The notes: generated from the sequence alone by a model not told the origin. Counted from the first letter of the stretch, positions 45,359 to 54,888 are shown. The stretch is DNA of 64,000 nucleotides from Flavobacterium sp. SUN052 (GCF_028867935.1 NZ_JAPQNS010000010.1:62001-126000); one strand, 5' to 3'. Numbers and translations are program-made.

Positions 45359-46498
45359 ATGAGTCAGCGCATTTACATTTTCGACACAACCCTTCGCGAC
45401 GGTGAACAAGTGCCCGGTTGTCAGTTAACGACGGAAGAAAAAGTAGTGGTAGCCATTGAATTGGAACGGCTCGGCGTTGATATTATCGAAGCCGGATTCC
45501 CTGTCTCAAGTCCCGGCGATTTCAGGTCGGTTGTTGAGATTTCCAAAGCTGTAACACGACCAACGGTCTGTGCACTGTCACGAGCCGTTAAGGGCGATAT
45601 TGATGCAGCAGGCGAGGCTTTGAAAATGGCTAAGCGAGGACGAATCCACACAGGAATAGGCTCATCGGACATTCACATCAAAAATAAGTTTAACAGTAGC
45701 CGTGAGGCTATTCTGGAACAGGCTGTTGATGCTGTGAAGCATGCCCGTAGGTACGTTGAGGATGTAGAGTTTTACGCCGAAGATGCGGGTCGCGCAGACC
45801 TGGAATTTCTATGTCGCCTGACTGAAGCAGTTATTCATGCAGGTGCTACGGTCGTGAATATTCCTGACACAACAGGCTATTGCCTCCCCGGCGAATACGG
45901 CGAAAAGATTAAGTACATATATAATTGCGTCCCAAACGTCGATAAAGCCACAATTTCTATTCACTGCCACAACGACTTGGGCTTGGCTACTGCAAACACG
46001 CTGGCCGGCATTATGAACGGTGCCCGGCAGGTAGAAGTAACTATGAATGGTATTGGCGAGCGGGCCGGCAACACCTCACTCGAAGAGGTAGTGATGGCGC
46101 TGAAAGTACACAAAGAGCTTGGTTTCGAAACGGGTATCGACACAACGCGCTTGTTCCCCGTGAGTCAATTGGTGTCAGAAATGATGCGAATGCCCGTGCA
46201 GGCCAACAAGGCTATCGTAGGTCGGAATGCATTTGCGCACTCGTCGGGCATTCATCAGGACGGCTTTCTGAAGCACTCCGAAAATTATGAAATCATGAAC
46301 CCGATCGATGTAGGCGTTGACAAGTCACTGATTGTACTTACTGCCCGGTCGGGGCGACACGCACTCAAGCATCGGCTTGAAATACTGGGTTATCGCTACG
46401 ATAAGCCAACACTAGATGGGATTTATAAGCAGTTCTTAGACATGGCCGATGTTCGTAAAGAGGTCAATGATAAAGATTTGATGGAGTTGGTGCGCTAA
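45359..46498 (+). CDS. leuA: 2-isopropylmalate synthase, short form
   Basis: LeuA condenses 2-oxoisovalerate and acetyl-CoA, the first leucine-specific step. The 379 residues cover the catalytic barrel: [16 protein letters not shown] (8-23), [12 protein letters not shown] (47-58), [15 protein letters not shown] (200s), [15 protein letters not shown] and [15 protein letters not shown]. The chain ends soon after the subdomain; the roughly 130-residue C-terminal regulatory domain that binds leucine in E. coli LeuA is absent. Control may therefore be at the attenuator in front of it. An unrelated homocitrate-type activity is less likely in this context. Confidence 0.9.
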   Translation: MSQRIYIFDTTLRDGEQVPGCQLTTEEKVVVAIELERLGVDIIEAGFPVSSPGDFRSVVEISKAVTRPTVCALSRAVKGDIDAAGEALKMAKRGRIHTGIGSSDIHIKNKFNSSREAILEQAVDAVKHARRYVEDVEFYAEDAGRADLEFLCRLTEAVIHAGATVVNIPDTTGYCLPGEYGEKIKYIYNCVPNVDKATISIHCHNDLGLATANTLAGIMNGARQVEVTMNGIGERAGNTSLEEVVMALKVHKELGFETGIDTTRLFPVSQLVSEMMRMPVQANKAIVGRNAFAHSSGIHQDGFLKHSENYEIMNPIDVGVDKSLIVLTARSGRHALKHRLEILGYRYDKPTLDGIYKQFLDMADVRKEVNDKDLMELVR

Positions 46499-46544
46499 CG
46501 CTTCTTCAGGAAACAAAAGACGTTGACAAGTCGTTAGCCAAGAA

Positions 46545-46632
46545 AATGGGGAATGCAAAATGTGTGATGGGTAGTGATACAAGCAAACCTGTTTTGTGAC
46601 GATCATTATCCATTTACCACTTATACATTACT
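46545..46632. repeat. Weak inverted word repeat of ATGTGTGATGGGTAGTGAT type
   Basis: The left part (46545-46580) contains ATGGGGAATG, TGTGTGATGG and GTAGTGAT units, and the right part (46601-46632) contains the complementary ATCATTATCCATTTACCAC words. The pairing is loose. It resembles the clearer repeat at 48800-48896 and ends just before the next start codon. Confidence 0.45.
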
Positions 46633-46635
46633 ACA

Positions 46636-47103
46636 ATGGCACGACCAAATCTTGAACTGATTGAAGCCCTTCGCCAAACGGCCCGTAACCTGAAAAAAGG
46701 CGCGCATTACCAGTGGGGGCACATGGGCGGCTGCAATTGCGGCAATTTAGCCCAAGAGCTAACCAAGTTGAGCAAAGATCAAATTCACCGGTACGCCATG
46801 CAACGCTATGGTGACTGGAACGAGCAGGTAGACGATTATTGCCCTACCAGTTCTATGCCCATCGATTTGGTTATTAATGAGATGATCAGTGCTGGTTTGA
46901 TGCTTGAAGACCTCAAACACCTCGAAAAACTGGACGATCGGGCCGTACTCTTACGTCTTCCGGTAGAGCAGCGTCATCTGAAGCACAATGTCCGCGACGA
47001 TGTAGTGACCTACATGACAACTTGGGCGGATATGCTGGAAGAGAAACTACTCGAAAAGATAAAACTACCAGAAGAGATGCTGAGGATGGAGCTGGTTGCC
47101 TAA
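46636..47103 (+). CDS. Conserved-looking protein of unknown function with CxC motif
   Basis: I do not recognise this 155-residue protein. It is soluble, with no signal peptide or membrane segment. It is mostly helical and rich in charged residues. Two cysteines in GGCNCGNLAQEL (about 32-43) and a third in DDYCPTS (about 68-74) could bind a metal. The distinctive HYQWGHMGGCNCGN stretch looks conserved in character. The gene has a good start and stop and ends three bases before a convergent gene, so it is very likely real. It follows leuA after 137 bases. Confidence 0.8.
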   Translation: MARPNLELIEALRQTARNLKKGAHYQWGHMGGCNCGNLAQELTKLSKDQIHRYAMQRYGDWNEQVDDYCPTSSMPIDLVINEMISAGLMLEDLKHLEKLDDRAVLLRLPVEQRHLKHNVRDDVVTYMTTWADMLEEKLLEKIKLPEEMLRMELVA

Positions 47104-47105
47104 AC

Positions 47106-47459
47106 CTAATAAAACGCATCCTCAATGTGCTTCACCTTCAGTTCCCCCCCGGTGCGCACAATGGCTACAATATCAAATCGAACATCGTGTTGCCAGTCTT
47201 TGGCGAAGATGTAGTGTTCAGCAGCTTTTTTCACCAGGCGCACTTTCGTGTACGATACAAATTCTTCGGGGTTGCCAAAGGCGGTGCTGCTTCGGGCTTT
47301 GACCTCTATAAAGATTATCATTTTGCCCTTCTGGGCAATTAAGTCTATCTCGGCGTGCTGATAGCGATAGTTACGCTCCAGCACCTGATAGCCATTATTC
47401 TGTAGATAATGCATGGCTTCTTCTTCACCCTGCTTACCAAACTCATTATGCTCTGCCAT
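47106..47459 (-). CDS. YraN/UPF0102-family nuclease-like protein
   Basis: This is a 117-residue protein of the UPF0102 family, which has a restriction-endonuclease-like fold. The core motif has HAEIDLIAQKGKMIIFIEVKARSS (about 35-58), giving the D-(x)n-E-x-K catalytic pattern, preceded by GEEAMHYLQNNGYQVLERNYRY. The biological role is unsettled; links to Holliday junctions or DNA repair are often proposed. It is convergent with the 46636 gene, and a 16-bp perfect hairpin lies upstream of its start. Confidence 0.9.
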   Translation of the reverse strand: MAEHNEFGKQGEEEAMHYLQNNGYQVLERNYRYQHAEIDLIAQKGKMIIFIEVKARSSTAFGNPEEFVSYTKVRLVKKAAEHYIFAKDWQHDVRFDIVAIVRTGGELKVKHIEDAFY

Positions 47460-47469
47460 TGCGGTGGGG

Positions 47470-47508
47470 TTAGTGATGACATCTTTCTGAGCAAGATGTC
47501 ATCACTAA
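47470..47508. repeat. 16-bp perfect inverted repeat upstream of the yraN-like gene
   Basis: TTAGTGATGACATCTT (47470-47485) faces AAGATGTCATCACTAA (47493-47508) across a 7-base loop. On the minus strand it lies 10 bases upstream of the yraN-like start; on the plus strand it is in the lipB upstream region. GATGACATCT and a nearby CTAGACGAGCTAT (about 47540) echo the repeat at 13594-13635. Confidence 0.9.
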
Positions 47509-47617
47509 TTGTTATTACTAATTATATATGACAGTTCCCTAGACGAGCTATCCTACTTACAAACTCGAACGTCTGTGAGGGTTTTACTGTTGTCAAAGTA
47601 AAGCAATCATTATTCGA

Positions 47618-48340
47618 GTGAATAAGCAAGTACAGGTTCGACATTGGGGACTCGTTGAGTATCAGCAAGCTTGGGATGAGCAGGAGCGGATTTTTGCTGA
47701 TACAGTAGCCTGTAAAATAGCCAATCGGGGCCGTTCAGTCGACGAGCAGGTTTCTACCCCCAACTATATATTGTTTTGCGAGCATCCACACGTGTACACA
47801 CTTGGTAAAAGTGGACACGAAGCGAATTTGCTTGCCAACGAAGATTTTCTGAAAACTATTGGGGCTACGTATCACCGTATCAACCGGGGGGGCGACATCA
47901 CGTATCATGGTCCCGGTCAGTTAGTGGGCTACCCAATTCTGGATTTGGATAACTTTTTCACCGATATTCATCGGTATATGCGGTTATTAGAGGAGGGGAT
48001 TATCCGAACATTGGCTGATTATGGTATCGCAGCTGGCCGGATCGATGGTCTAACAGGTGTTTGGTTAGACTACGAAGCTCAACTGGCCCCTCGTAAAATT
48101 TGTGCGATGGGTGTTAAAGCGAGCCGTTGGGTAACGATGCATGGTTTTGCCCTGAACGTGAATACTGATTTGAGTTATTTTGGACATATTGTACCCTGTG
48201 GAATTACTGACAAGGCTGTTACCTCAATGGCGGTTGAGTTGGGACATTCCGTTGATTTAACAGAAGTTGCAAATCGGGTCAAAATTCACTTGGCGACCCT
48301 GTTTGACATGGAATTAATAGAAACTTTAGAACAGACTTAG
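47618..48340 (+). CDS. lipB: Lipoyl(octanoyl) transferase
   Basis: LipB transfers octanoyl from acyl carrier protein to lipoyl domains of dehydrogenase complexes. The 240 residues contain EHPHVYTLGKSG (about 46-57), NRGGDITYHGPGQLVGYPIL (about 89-108), and the catalytic Cys in HIVPCGITDKAVTSM with the conserved Lys (about 186-200). The only start giving the family N-terminus is GTG at 47618. The upstream gap of 158 bases carries a hairpin and no clear promoter box. Confidence 0.95.
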   Translation: MNKQVQVRHWGLVEYQQAWDEQERIFADTVACKIANRGRSVDEQVSTPNYILFCEHPHVYTLGKSGHEANLLANEDFLKTIGATYHRINRGGDITYHGPGQLVGYPILDLDNFFTDIHRYMRLLEEGIIRTLADYGIAAGRIDGLTGVWLDYEAQLAPRKICAMGVKASRWVTMHGFALNVNTDLSYFGHIVPCGITDKAVTSMAVELGHSVDLTEVANRVKIHLATLFDMELIETLEQT

Positions 48341-48391
48341 CCCCTCAACAAGGAGAGGGGTTGGGTCGGACCGCCGAAGCAGTGAGGTAGC

Positions 48392-48799
48392 ATGAAGAAA
48401 GACATTCCGTTTTTACCCGTTGAGGGCATACAAGTTGTTGTGGCTCGAAAATTGAATGAGGTTAATGAGTTCGATTGGCAGGTGTTTCTTATCAATCGAA
48501 ATAATGTGCCAATTCATACCGTGTTCGTAACCTCACAAGGCTATGGTGCAAAAAGTGATGCACCGCAAAAAACGTCTACGCTTCGGCATTTTTTTATTAA
48601 AATAGAGCCGGGTGCGCACGAAGTAGTTGAAACAATAATGCCTGACGTATTTCACCTGAATAATGAATTTTGGGTGAGTTATTTTATTGATAATCAGGTT
48701 TTTGATAAAAAATTCATCTTCGTCCCCGACAGTATAGTCGAAGACCATTTAGTGCCTATTCCTGCCCTTGGGGGGCTGGAAGGCATCCTACACGAATAA
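48392..48799 (+). CDS. Hypothetical protein of unknown function upstream of rnr
   Basis: This 135-residue soluble protein is not one I can assign. It appears to be all-beta, with strands such as WQVFLINRNN, IHTVFVTSQGYG and EFWVSYFIDNQVFDKKFIFVPD, and it has no signal peptide. The pattern suggests a small immunoglobulin-like or jelly-roll fold. It lies 51 bases after lipB and 97 bases before rnr in the same direction. Codon use and GC are like its neighbours. Confidence 0.75.
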   Translation: MKKDIPFLPVEGIQVVVARKLNEVNEFDWQVFLINRNNVPIHTVFVTSQGYGAKSDAPQKTSTLRHFFIKIEPGAHEVVETIMPDVFHLNNEFWVSYFIDNQVFDKKFIFVPDSIVEDHLVPIPALGGLEGILHE

Positions 48800-48896
48800 T
48801 GTGTGATGAATGTGTAATGGTAAATGCTCGTCGCATAAACGAACGTTGACATTAGACCCATTATACCGTATTCATTATGCATTGTACAGCATTCAA
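48800..48896. repeat. Inverted repeat of AATGNNTNATGAAT words before rnr
   Basis: The left arm, from AATGTGTGATGAATGTGTAA (48798 on), is mirrored by the right arm ATTCATTATGCATTGTACAG (about 48870-48890) and CATTATACC. The arms pair imperfectly over about 30-45 bases, and the right arm runs to the rnr ATG. Confidence 0.7.
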
Positions 48897-51443
48897 ATGA
48901 GAAGTAAAAAATCAAAACAAAATGACTATAACCGACCATCAGCGACCCCAGTAGCGGGTGCTGTTCGTCCGAGCATTGCACGGGCTGCCAGTGGTCGGGC
49001 AAGGGAACAAGGGGCCCCCGATCGCCGGATCAAAGAACCCCGCTTGGGCAATACAGACTCCTTCTTAGACGAGCTAAAAGCTGATATTGCTGCCTTTTTT
49101 GAAATCAATACCGGGCCGTCGGACGGTGGGTCGTCGTATTCGCAACAGCAGCTCATGGACCACTTCGGTGTTGGCGACCGCAAAATGAAGTTGATTATCC
49201 ATGGTCTTGTTGGCGAGCTAGCCGACGAAGGCCGTCTATCACGCCTTGCCGACGGTACCTACCAGGCCAACGACGATGCCGCCACTACACTTGGAACGGT
49301 CGAGCATGTCAATGAAAAATTTGCGTACGTCATTCCTGATCGGGTGATTGGTGTTGCTCGTGACCGCGACGACGATATTTGGGTATCAGCAGATGATATG
49401 GGTGGAGCCATCGACGGTGATAAAGTCCGCTTGATCAAATTCAGCGATGGAAGCCGTGGTGGAATTCGCCGTTCCGGCCGACGCCAAGAAGGTAAAATCG
49501 TTCAGATTGTGGAGCGGGGCCGAACTGAATTGGTTGGAACCATCGACGTTTGGGGCAAATACGCGTATGTGCAACCCGATCACAAACGCATTTACGAAGA
49601 AGTTTACGTTCCCGGTGATAAGATTGGGGGAGCTAAACAGGGCGAGAAAGTAATTGTTCGCCTGACAAAGTATCCTGAAGACCTTAGCGGAAAAAATACG
49701 CTTGAAGGCGAGGTGATTACCGTATTGGGGATGGCTGGGCAGAACAATACCGAAATGCACGCTATTCTGGCGGAATTCGGTTTGCCCAACGATTTTCCAA
49801 AAGGCGTTGAGGCCGATGCCGAGCGCATTCCAACCACTATCTCTGCCGCTGAAATTGCCAAACGGCGCGATTTCCGTCCCATCACTACTTTCACCATTGA
49901 CCCGGTTGATGCGAAAGATTTTGATGATGCGCTGTCGATTGATTATCTAACTAACGGCAACTACGAAATAGGCGTCCACATTGCTGATGTCACGCATTAC
50001 GTGCTGCCCGGTTCGGCTCTTGAAGATGAAGCTTATAAACGGGCAACTTCGGTGTATCTGGTAGACCGGGTGGTTCCTATGTTACCCGAAAAGCTGTCAA
50101 ACGGCCTGTGTTCGCTTCGGCCAAACGAAGATAAATTGACTTTCTCTGCTGTGTTTGAATTGACCCCCGATGCCAAAGTCGTAAAGCAATGGTTTGGTCG
50201 CACAGTGATTCATTCGGATCGGCGATTTGCCTACGAAGAAGCGCAGGAAATTATGGATTCAGGAGCAGGCGATTATGTGGAAGAACTTCGTTTGATGAAT
50301 CAACTGGCGCACAAGCTGCGGGCTGAGCGATTCCGTAATGGAGCAATCAACTTTGAGACGCCTGAAGTAAAATTCCAGTTGGATGAAAACGGCATTCCTG
50401 TAGCAGTTCGGCCTAAGATTCGCAAAGACGCACACAAGCTGATTGAGGAGTATATGCTACTGGCCAACAAACTCGTTGCTGAATTTGTGCACGGCCTAGC
50501 TCGCCAGGGGCAGGAGAACACGATGGTATATCGCGTTCACGAGGGTCCCGACGATGACAAACTCCGTGTGTTCTCCGATTTTGCTAAGCGACTTGGCTAC
50601 AAATTGAACGTAAGTGATCCTGACAATATATCGGGGTCAATGAATGCGTTTATGGACCAGATTCAAGGTCGACCTGAAGAAAATATGCTTCAGCAACTAG
50701 CGGTTCGGACTATGTCGAAAGCGCGGTATAGCACCGAAGATCTTGGCCATTTCGGTCTGGCGTTCCGGCGGTATTCGCACTTTACATCGCCTATTCGTCG
50801 CTACCCCGATATGATGGCGCATCGGCTGTTGCAGCATTATCTAGATAAAGGCGCGTCGGTAGATGCCGGGCCGGTAGAAGATCAGTGTAAGCATTCATCG
50901 GAGCGTGAGAAAGCTGCTGCTGAAGCTGAGCGGGCCAGTATCAAATATAAACAAGTAGAGTTTATGAGCCGCATGGACCCTAACCGGGTTTTCGACGGTG
51001 TTATTTCGGGTGTTACCGAGTTTGGTATTTTTGTTGAAATCCCTGAGAACAGTTGCGAAGGTCTGGTTCGGATGAGCGATTTGTCGAGCGACTTTTTCGA
51101 GTTCGACAAAGACAACTACCGGATTATTGGTCGACGTTCGAAGAAGATGTACACCTTTGGCGATGCCGTTCAGGTGAAAGTGAAAGAAACCAACCTTGCC
51201 CGACGCAGCATGGACTTTGCCCTTGTTGGTGATACAGGCAAGCGGGCCTCCGATGCCGACATGGACTTTGTAGCCACCAACAGCCGCGACAGTGGTCATG
51301 GCCGTCGGAGTTCAACCAGCCGGGGTAGTTCCCGTAATGAAAAACCTAAAGCACCTGGCCTTCGCGAATCGGGTCGTTCAAAACGAAAAGAAGGAACGGC
51401 TCCTAAAGGCGAGAATAGGAGAGGAGGCAAGGGGCGACGGTAA
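48897..51443 (+). CDS. rnr: Ribonuclease R
   Basis: This 3'-5' exoribonuclease degrades structured RNA. The 848 residues begin with a basic, low-complexity tail and a winged-helix-like segment (about 65-115), then two cold-shock OB domains (about 125-300). The RNB catalytic domain (from about 325) has the acidic active site in TIDPVDAKDFDDALSI. The S1 domain starts near 700 (GVISGVTEFGIFVEIPENSCEGLV). A C-terminal Gly/Arg/Lys-rich tail follows. I chose the ATG at 48897 (MRSKKSKQ). The end lies four bases from a convergent gene with no terminator visible. Confidence 0.94.
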   Translation: MRSKKSKQNDYNRPSATPVAGAVRPSIARAASGRAREQGAPDRRIKEPRLGNTDSFLDELKADIAAFFEINTGPSDGGSSYSQQQLMDHFGVGDRKMKLIIHGLVGELADEGRLSRLADGTYQANDDAATTLGTVEHVNEKFAYVIPDRVIGVARDRDDDIWVSADDMGGAIDGDKVRLIKFSDGSRGGIRRSGRRQEGKIVQIVERGRTELVGTIDVWGKYAYVQPDHKRIYEEVYVPGDKIGGAKQGEKVIVRLTKYPEDLSGKNTLEGEVITVLGMAGQNNTEMHAILAEFGLPNDFPKGVEADAERIPTTISAAEIAKRRDFRPITTFTIDPVDAKDFDDALSIDYLTNGNYEIGVHIADVTHYVLPGSALEDEAYKRATSVYLVDRVVPMLPEKLSNGLCSLRPNEDKLTFSAVFELTPDAKVVKQWFGRTVIHSDRRFAYEEAQEIMDSGAGDYVEELRLMNQLAHKLRAERFRNGAINFETPEVKFQLDENGIPVAVRPKIRKDAHKLIEEYMLLANKLVAEFVHGLARQGQENTMVYRVHEGPDDDKLRVFSDFAKRLGYKLNVSDPDNISGSMNAFMDQIQGRPEENMLQQLAVRTMSKARYSTEDLGHFGLAFRRYSHFTSPIRRYPDMMAHRLLQHYLDKGASVDAGPVEDQCKHSSEREKAAAEAERASIKYKQVEFMSRMDPNRVFDGVISGVTEFGIFVEIPENSCEGLVRMSDLSSDFFEFDKDNYRIIGRRSKKMYTFGDAVQVKVKETNLARRSMDFALVGDTGKRASDADMDFVATNSRDSGHGRRSSTSRGSSRNEKPKAPGLRESGRSKRKEGTAPKGENRRGGKGRR

Positions 51444-51447
51444 TGCG

Positions 51448-52233
51448 TTACTCGCCTTTACGAACCCAAACTTCCATTTGGTTCAGCATCATTGCTCCAA
51501 ACTGAGTGGTAAAGGCAACATCAGCAGCATCACGACCATAGGCAACCGTAACCCGGTTGCCTTTTGGTTCTGTTTGGGTAGCATCGAATGTATACCAACG
51601 GCCATCCACGTAGGCCTCAAACCAGGCGTGCAAATCCATTGGCTTTAATTCGTGCAGGTATCCTACAACCATTCGAGCTGGGATATTCAGATTACGGCAT
51701 AGAGCGATGCCAAGGTGCGTAAAATCGCGGCAAACACCCATTTTATGTTGCGCCGTGTCGATCGCTGAGGTGCTGGCATTACTAACTCCGTACTGATAGG
51801 TCACGTTTTGGTTTATCCAGCGCCGAATCGCTTCCACTTGATCGTACCCCGGTAATTCTACATTAGCGACAATCTCAGCAGCCAAATCATTAAGCATATC
51901 TGACTGACAATACCGACTGGCAAGCAGAAAATGTAGTACATCATCGGGTAGGTCTTCAACGGGTACAAACGGTGCACCGGGCGCTACGTCGATAGCGTCA
52001 TCAGTTTGCACGGTGGCCGCTGTTCGAACGGTGAATGGCCCAATGGGAGCTACCAGACGTTGGCACAAATTCCCGTAACGGTCGGTAAACTCGGTAACCG
52101 GTACATTGGGAGTGATTTCATATTCTTCGGATATAATCCACTGACCGCTACCAGAGCGGGGACGAAGCATAAAAATTACAGGTGTGGCTTCCTGAGCGTC
52201 AAATTGAAGCGTACAGCCGACGTGAAGTTGCAT
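51448..52233 (-). CDS. Transglutaminase-like cysteine protease-fold protein
   Basis: The 261-residue cytoplasmic protein has an N-terminal beta domain (about 1-90) of the bacterial transglutaminase N-terminal type. The transglutaminase core (about 130-225) has an intact triad: Cys in MGVCRDFTHLG (about 168), His in LHAWFEAYV (about 203) and Asp in WYTFDATQ (about 218). Such proteins are usually proteases or amidases, and the substrate is unknown. It is convergent with rnr. Confidence 0.88.
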   Translation of the reverse strand: MQLHVGCTLQFDAQEATPVIFMLRPRSGSGQWIISEEYEITPNVPVTEFTDRYGNLCQRLVAPIGPFTVRTAATVQTDDAIDVAPGAPFVPVEDLPDDVLHFLLASRYCQSDMLNDLAAEIVANVELPGYDQVEAIRRWINQNVTYQYGVSNASTSAIDTAQHKMGVCRDFTHLGIALCRNLNIPARMVVGYLHELKPMDLHAWFEAYVDGRWYTFDATQTEPKGNRVTVAYGRDAADVAFTTQFGAMMLNQMEVWVRKGE

Positions 52234-52260
52234 GTGAATGGACGTTGATTTCCAAAAAAC

Positions 52261-53664
52261 TTATTTCTTTCCAAATAGTTCGATTAATTGCTCACAAAAG
52301 CTGTCGACTCGAACTGATGCGTTCGATAAGACAACGATTGCCATTTTGCCTTGTGGATTAAAGCCTGCAAAGCTGGTAAAACCGCCCGTTCCTCCGTTGT
52401 GATACCACCAGCCTTCGTCATCTAGAAACCAGCCCAATCCAATCTGTCGACCTTTTTCGCTGAACGTAGGTTGTTGGGTAAGTTGCATAGCCTTCGTTAA
52501 AGCCTTCGGGGCTTTACCCATCTCTGCTTTCAAATAGAGCATTAGGTCGTTTACGGTGGACCGAATGGCACCAGCGCCTGCTAATGATTGAAACTCCCAC
52601 GACGAGGCTGGATTGCGTTCGGAGTCATGACCCTGTACGAATAGTGCTTTTTCAGGCTCGTTAATCGTCAGTGTAGTACGAGTCATGCCGAGTGGTTTTG
52701 TAATGCGGTCTTTCAGTAGCGTCTCGTAGGATTGCCCCGTTTGCATTTCCAGAATAGTCCCCAGCAAGCCCACGCCCAGATTTGAATAGGCCAGGGTTTG
52801 GCCAGGTGGTGTAGCTAAATATGCTTGCTTCAAAAAGGAAAACAGAGCAGCGCGATCGTAATTCTTATACGGATTGATGGGGTTAGCCAGCAACATGTTT
52901 CCTGGCAAGCGAGGTAAACCTGACGTGTGATTACTCAACGTAAGCAATGTTACAGCCTGGCCATCTTTTTGCAGCGTTGGAATTGAGTCAGGTAAGTAAC
53001 GGTTTACTTGATCGGTTAATTTGAGTTTGCCACGCTCCACGAGGTCAGCGAGAAGGGTAGCTGTAAATGTTTTGCTAATAGAGCCAATCTCAAATACGTT
53101 GTTAGCTGTTGGTGGAATTTTATTCCCTTTTGCGGTTTCTCCATAGCCAAATACAAACAAACTATCGTTTCGCAGGAACCCAATACTGAGTCCTACTGCC
53201 TTTTGTTGAGCAAAAAATGTTCGCGCTAATGAATCAACACGCCGGTCGAGCTGGGTACGAAGTGGATTGGAGTTGACAACTGTCGGCAGAGTGGCGGGCG
53301 GATCAGGTTCATAGTTGCGGAATAGGAACAACTGGATATGCCCTGTGCTATCCTGACTTAAATAAAAATCCATCGGTGCATTTGCAAACGTCGCTTTGTA
53401 GCGAATTGCAGACCCGTTAAACGCTCGAAATGTATTCCGCTCCCACGAACCCAGTTGCCGTGCCAAACCTGCTGTAATAGTCCGAAATTGATCGGCGGGG
53501 ATTTCCCGTTGAAAAGCCTTGCCCATGAGTGCGTACAATGAGTCAGGCTGCTGGGCATTTAAGTAAAACCGGGCTTTGTTGGCCAAGGAATCTAAGGCAA
53601 AGCGGTTAGGTGTTTGTGCCTGGCAAAGAAATGATAGAAGTAGTAGTGGAAAAAAGCGGAGCAT
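52261..53664 (-). CDS. Secreted serine hydrolase (class C beta-lactamase / penicillin-binding fold)
   Basis: The 467 residues start with a signal peptide (1-17, ending CQAQ). A DUF3887-like N-terminal domain (about 18-115) precedes the beta-lactamase-type domain (about 140-467). The catalytic SxxK is in GSISKTFTA (about 195), the YxN motif is in YSNLGVG (about 294), and the third motif is HNGGTGGF (about 427). Members include DD-peptidases, esterases and peptidases; antibiotic hydrolysis cannot be inferred. It is separated from carA by a shared terminator. Confidence 0.9.
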   Translation of the reverse strand: MLRFFPLLLLSFLCQAQTPNRFALDSLANKARFYLNAQQPDSLYALMGKAFQREIPADQFRTITAGLARQLGSWERNTFRAFNGSAIRYKATFANAPMDFYLSQDSTGHIQLFLFRNYEPDPPATLPTVVNSNPLRTQLDRRVDSLARTFFAQQKAVGLSIGFLRNDSLFVFGYGETAKGNKIPPTANNVFEIGSISKTFTATLLADLVERGKLKLTDQVNRYLPDSIPTLQKDGQAVTLLTLSNHTSGLPRLPGNMLLANPINPYKNYDRAALFSFLKQAYLATPPGQTLAYSNLGVGLLGTILEMQTGQSYETLLKDRITKPLGMTRTTLTINEPEKALFVQGHDSERNPASSWEFQSLAGAGAIRSTVNDLMLYLKAEMGKAPKALTKAMQLTQQPTFSEKGRQIGLGWFLDDEGWWYHNGGTGGFTSFAGFNPQGKMAIVVLSNASVRVDSFCEQLIELFGKK

Positions 53665-53697
53665 ACAAAGTAGCTAGAAAAGGCAGGCTAAATGTAC

Positions 53698-53738
53698 AAC
53701 GAAAAACCCCTGCCAATCAATCAGCAGGGGTTTTCGTT
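53698..53738. terminator. Terminator between carA and the serine hydrolase gene
   Basis: AACGAAAAACCCCTGC (53698-53713) pairs with GCAGGGGTTTTCGTT (53724-53738) around a 10-base loop, adjacent to the carA stop. On the minus strand it would end carA transcription before the serine hydrolase gene begins. Confidence 0.85.
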
Positions 53739-53739
53739 T

Positions 53740-54840
53740 TTATTTCATCAGCTTCACAAACTCGTCGAACAGATACCGTGAGTCATGTGGACCAGGCGAC
53801 GCTTCAGGGTGATATTGCACTGAAAAAGCTTGTTTATCTTTCCGCCGAATACCCTCAATGGTTTTATCGTTCAAGTTCAAGTGTGTTACTTCTACATTGT
53901 CGTGGTCGCGCACTTCGTCAGCTTTTACGGCGAATCCGTGATTTTGAGAAGTTACCTCACACAGACCCGTAATAAGATTTTTTACAGGGTGATTCAAGCC
54001 CCGGTGCCCGTTGTGCATTTTGTACGTTTCGATACCGCTTGCGCGCGACAAAATCTGGTGCCCTAAACAAATCCCAAAAAGAGGCTTATCTGTGTCCAAT
54101 GCTTGCTTCACCGTTTCTACGGCATAAGGCATTGCACCGGGATCGCCAGGGCCGTTCGAGATAAAAAAACCATCAGGGTTCCAGGCTGCTATATCGGCAA
54201 AGGGGGTTCTGGCGGGGAACACTTTACAGTAAGCTCCTCTGTCAGTCAGGTTCGACAAAATACTTGTCTTCACGCCCAGATCCAGCACAGCAACTTTCAT
54301 CGTGGCCGAATCACTTCCCAACTCGTATGTTTGTTGTGTACAAACTTCCGATGATAGTTCTAGCCCTTCCATATCGGGGACGTTATGCAATTCGGCTAAC
54401 AACTGCGCAGGGTCCAGAATTTCCGACGAAATGATGCAGTTCATTACGCCCTTATCGCGAATGTATCGAACCAATTGCCGGGTATCAATTCCGTGAATAC
54501 CCACGATGTTAGCCCGCTCGAAGTAGTCCTGTAACGAGCCATCGGCCGTATACCGAGAGTGAATCTGGGAAAAGAAATTGCAGACCATACCCCGGATTTT
54601 CACTCCGCTCGACTCTTCTTCAGCGTTACGTTGCACGCCATAGTTACCAATGTGTGACGTAGTATTTATAATTACCTGACCGTAATAGGAAGGATCGGTA
54701 TAGATCTCCTGATAACCAGTCATGCCAGTATTGAAGCATATTTCCCCCCCGGCTGTACCGCGCTTTCCCAGCGCAAATCCTTTGTAAACGGAACCATCCT
54801 GCAAAACCAGTAGCGCTTCAGGCTGTTGCGTATGTTTCAT
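53740..54840 (-). CDS. carA: Carbamoyl-phosphate synthase small subunit
   Basis: CarA is the glutamine amidotransferase that supplies ammonia to CarB for carbamoyl phosphate, a precursor of arginine and pyrimidines. The 366 residues have the N-terminal CPSase domain (about 8-140, GFALGKRGTAGGEICFNTGMTGYQEI). The class I glutaminase domain follows, with the nucleophile Cys in FGICLGHQ (about 258) and the His-Glu pair in QYHPEASPGP (about 344-353). No carB is in the window. Strong terminators on both sides make it a single-gene unit. Confidence 0.95.
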   Translation of the reverse strand: MKHTQQPEALLVLQDGSVYKGFALGKRGTAGGEICFNTGMTGYQEIYTDPSYYGQVIINTTSHIGNYGVQRNAEEESSGVKIRGMVCNFFSQIHSRYTADGSLQDYFERANIVGIHGIDTRQLVRYIRDKGVMNCIISSEILDPAQLLAELHNVPDMEGLELSSEVCTQQTYELGSDSATMKVAVLDLGVKTSILSNLTDRGAYCKVFPARTPFADIAAWNPDGFFISNGPGDPGAMPYAVETVKQALDTDKPLFGICLGHQILSRASGIETYKMHNGHRGLNHPVKNLITGLCEVTSQNHGFAVKADEVRDHDNVEVTHLNLNDKTIEGIRRKDKQAFSVQYHPEASPGPHDSRYLFDEFVKLMK

Positions 54841-54888
54841 AGTCGGTGTAATGCCTTGTTAAATCGTGTTTTCGGTTTGATACTCCAA

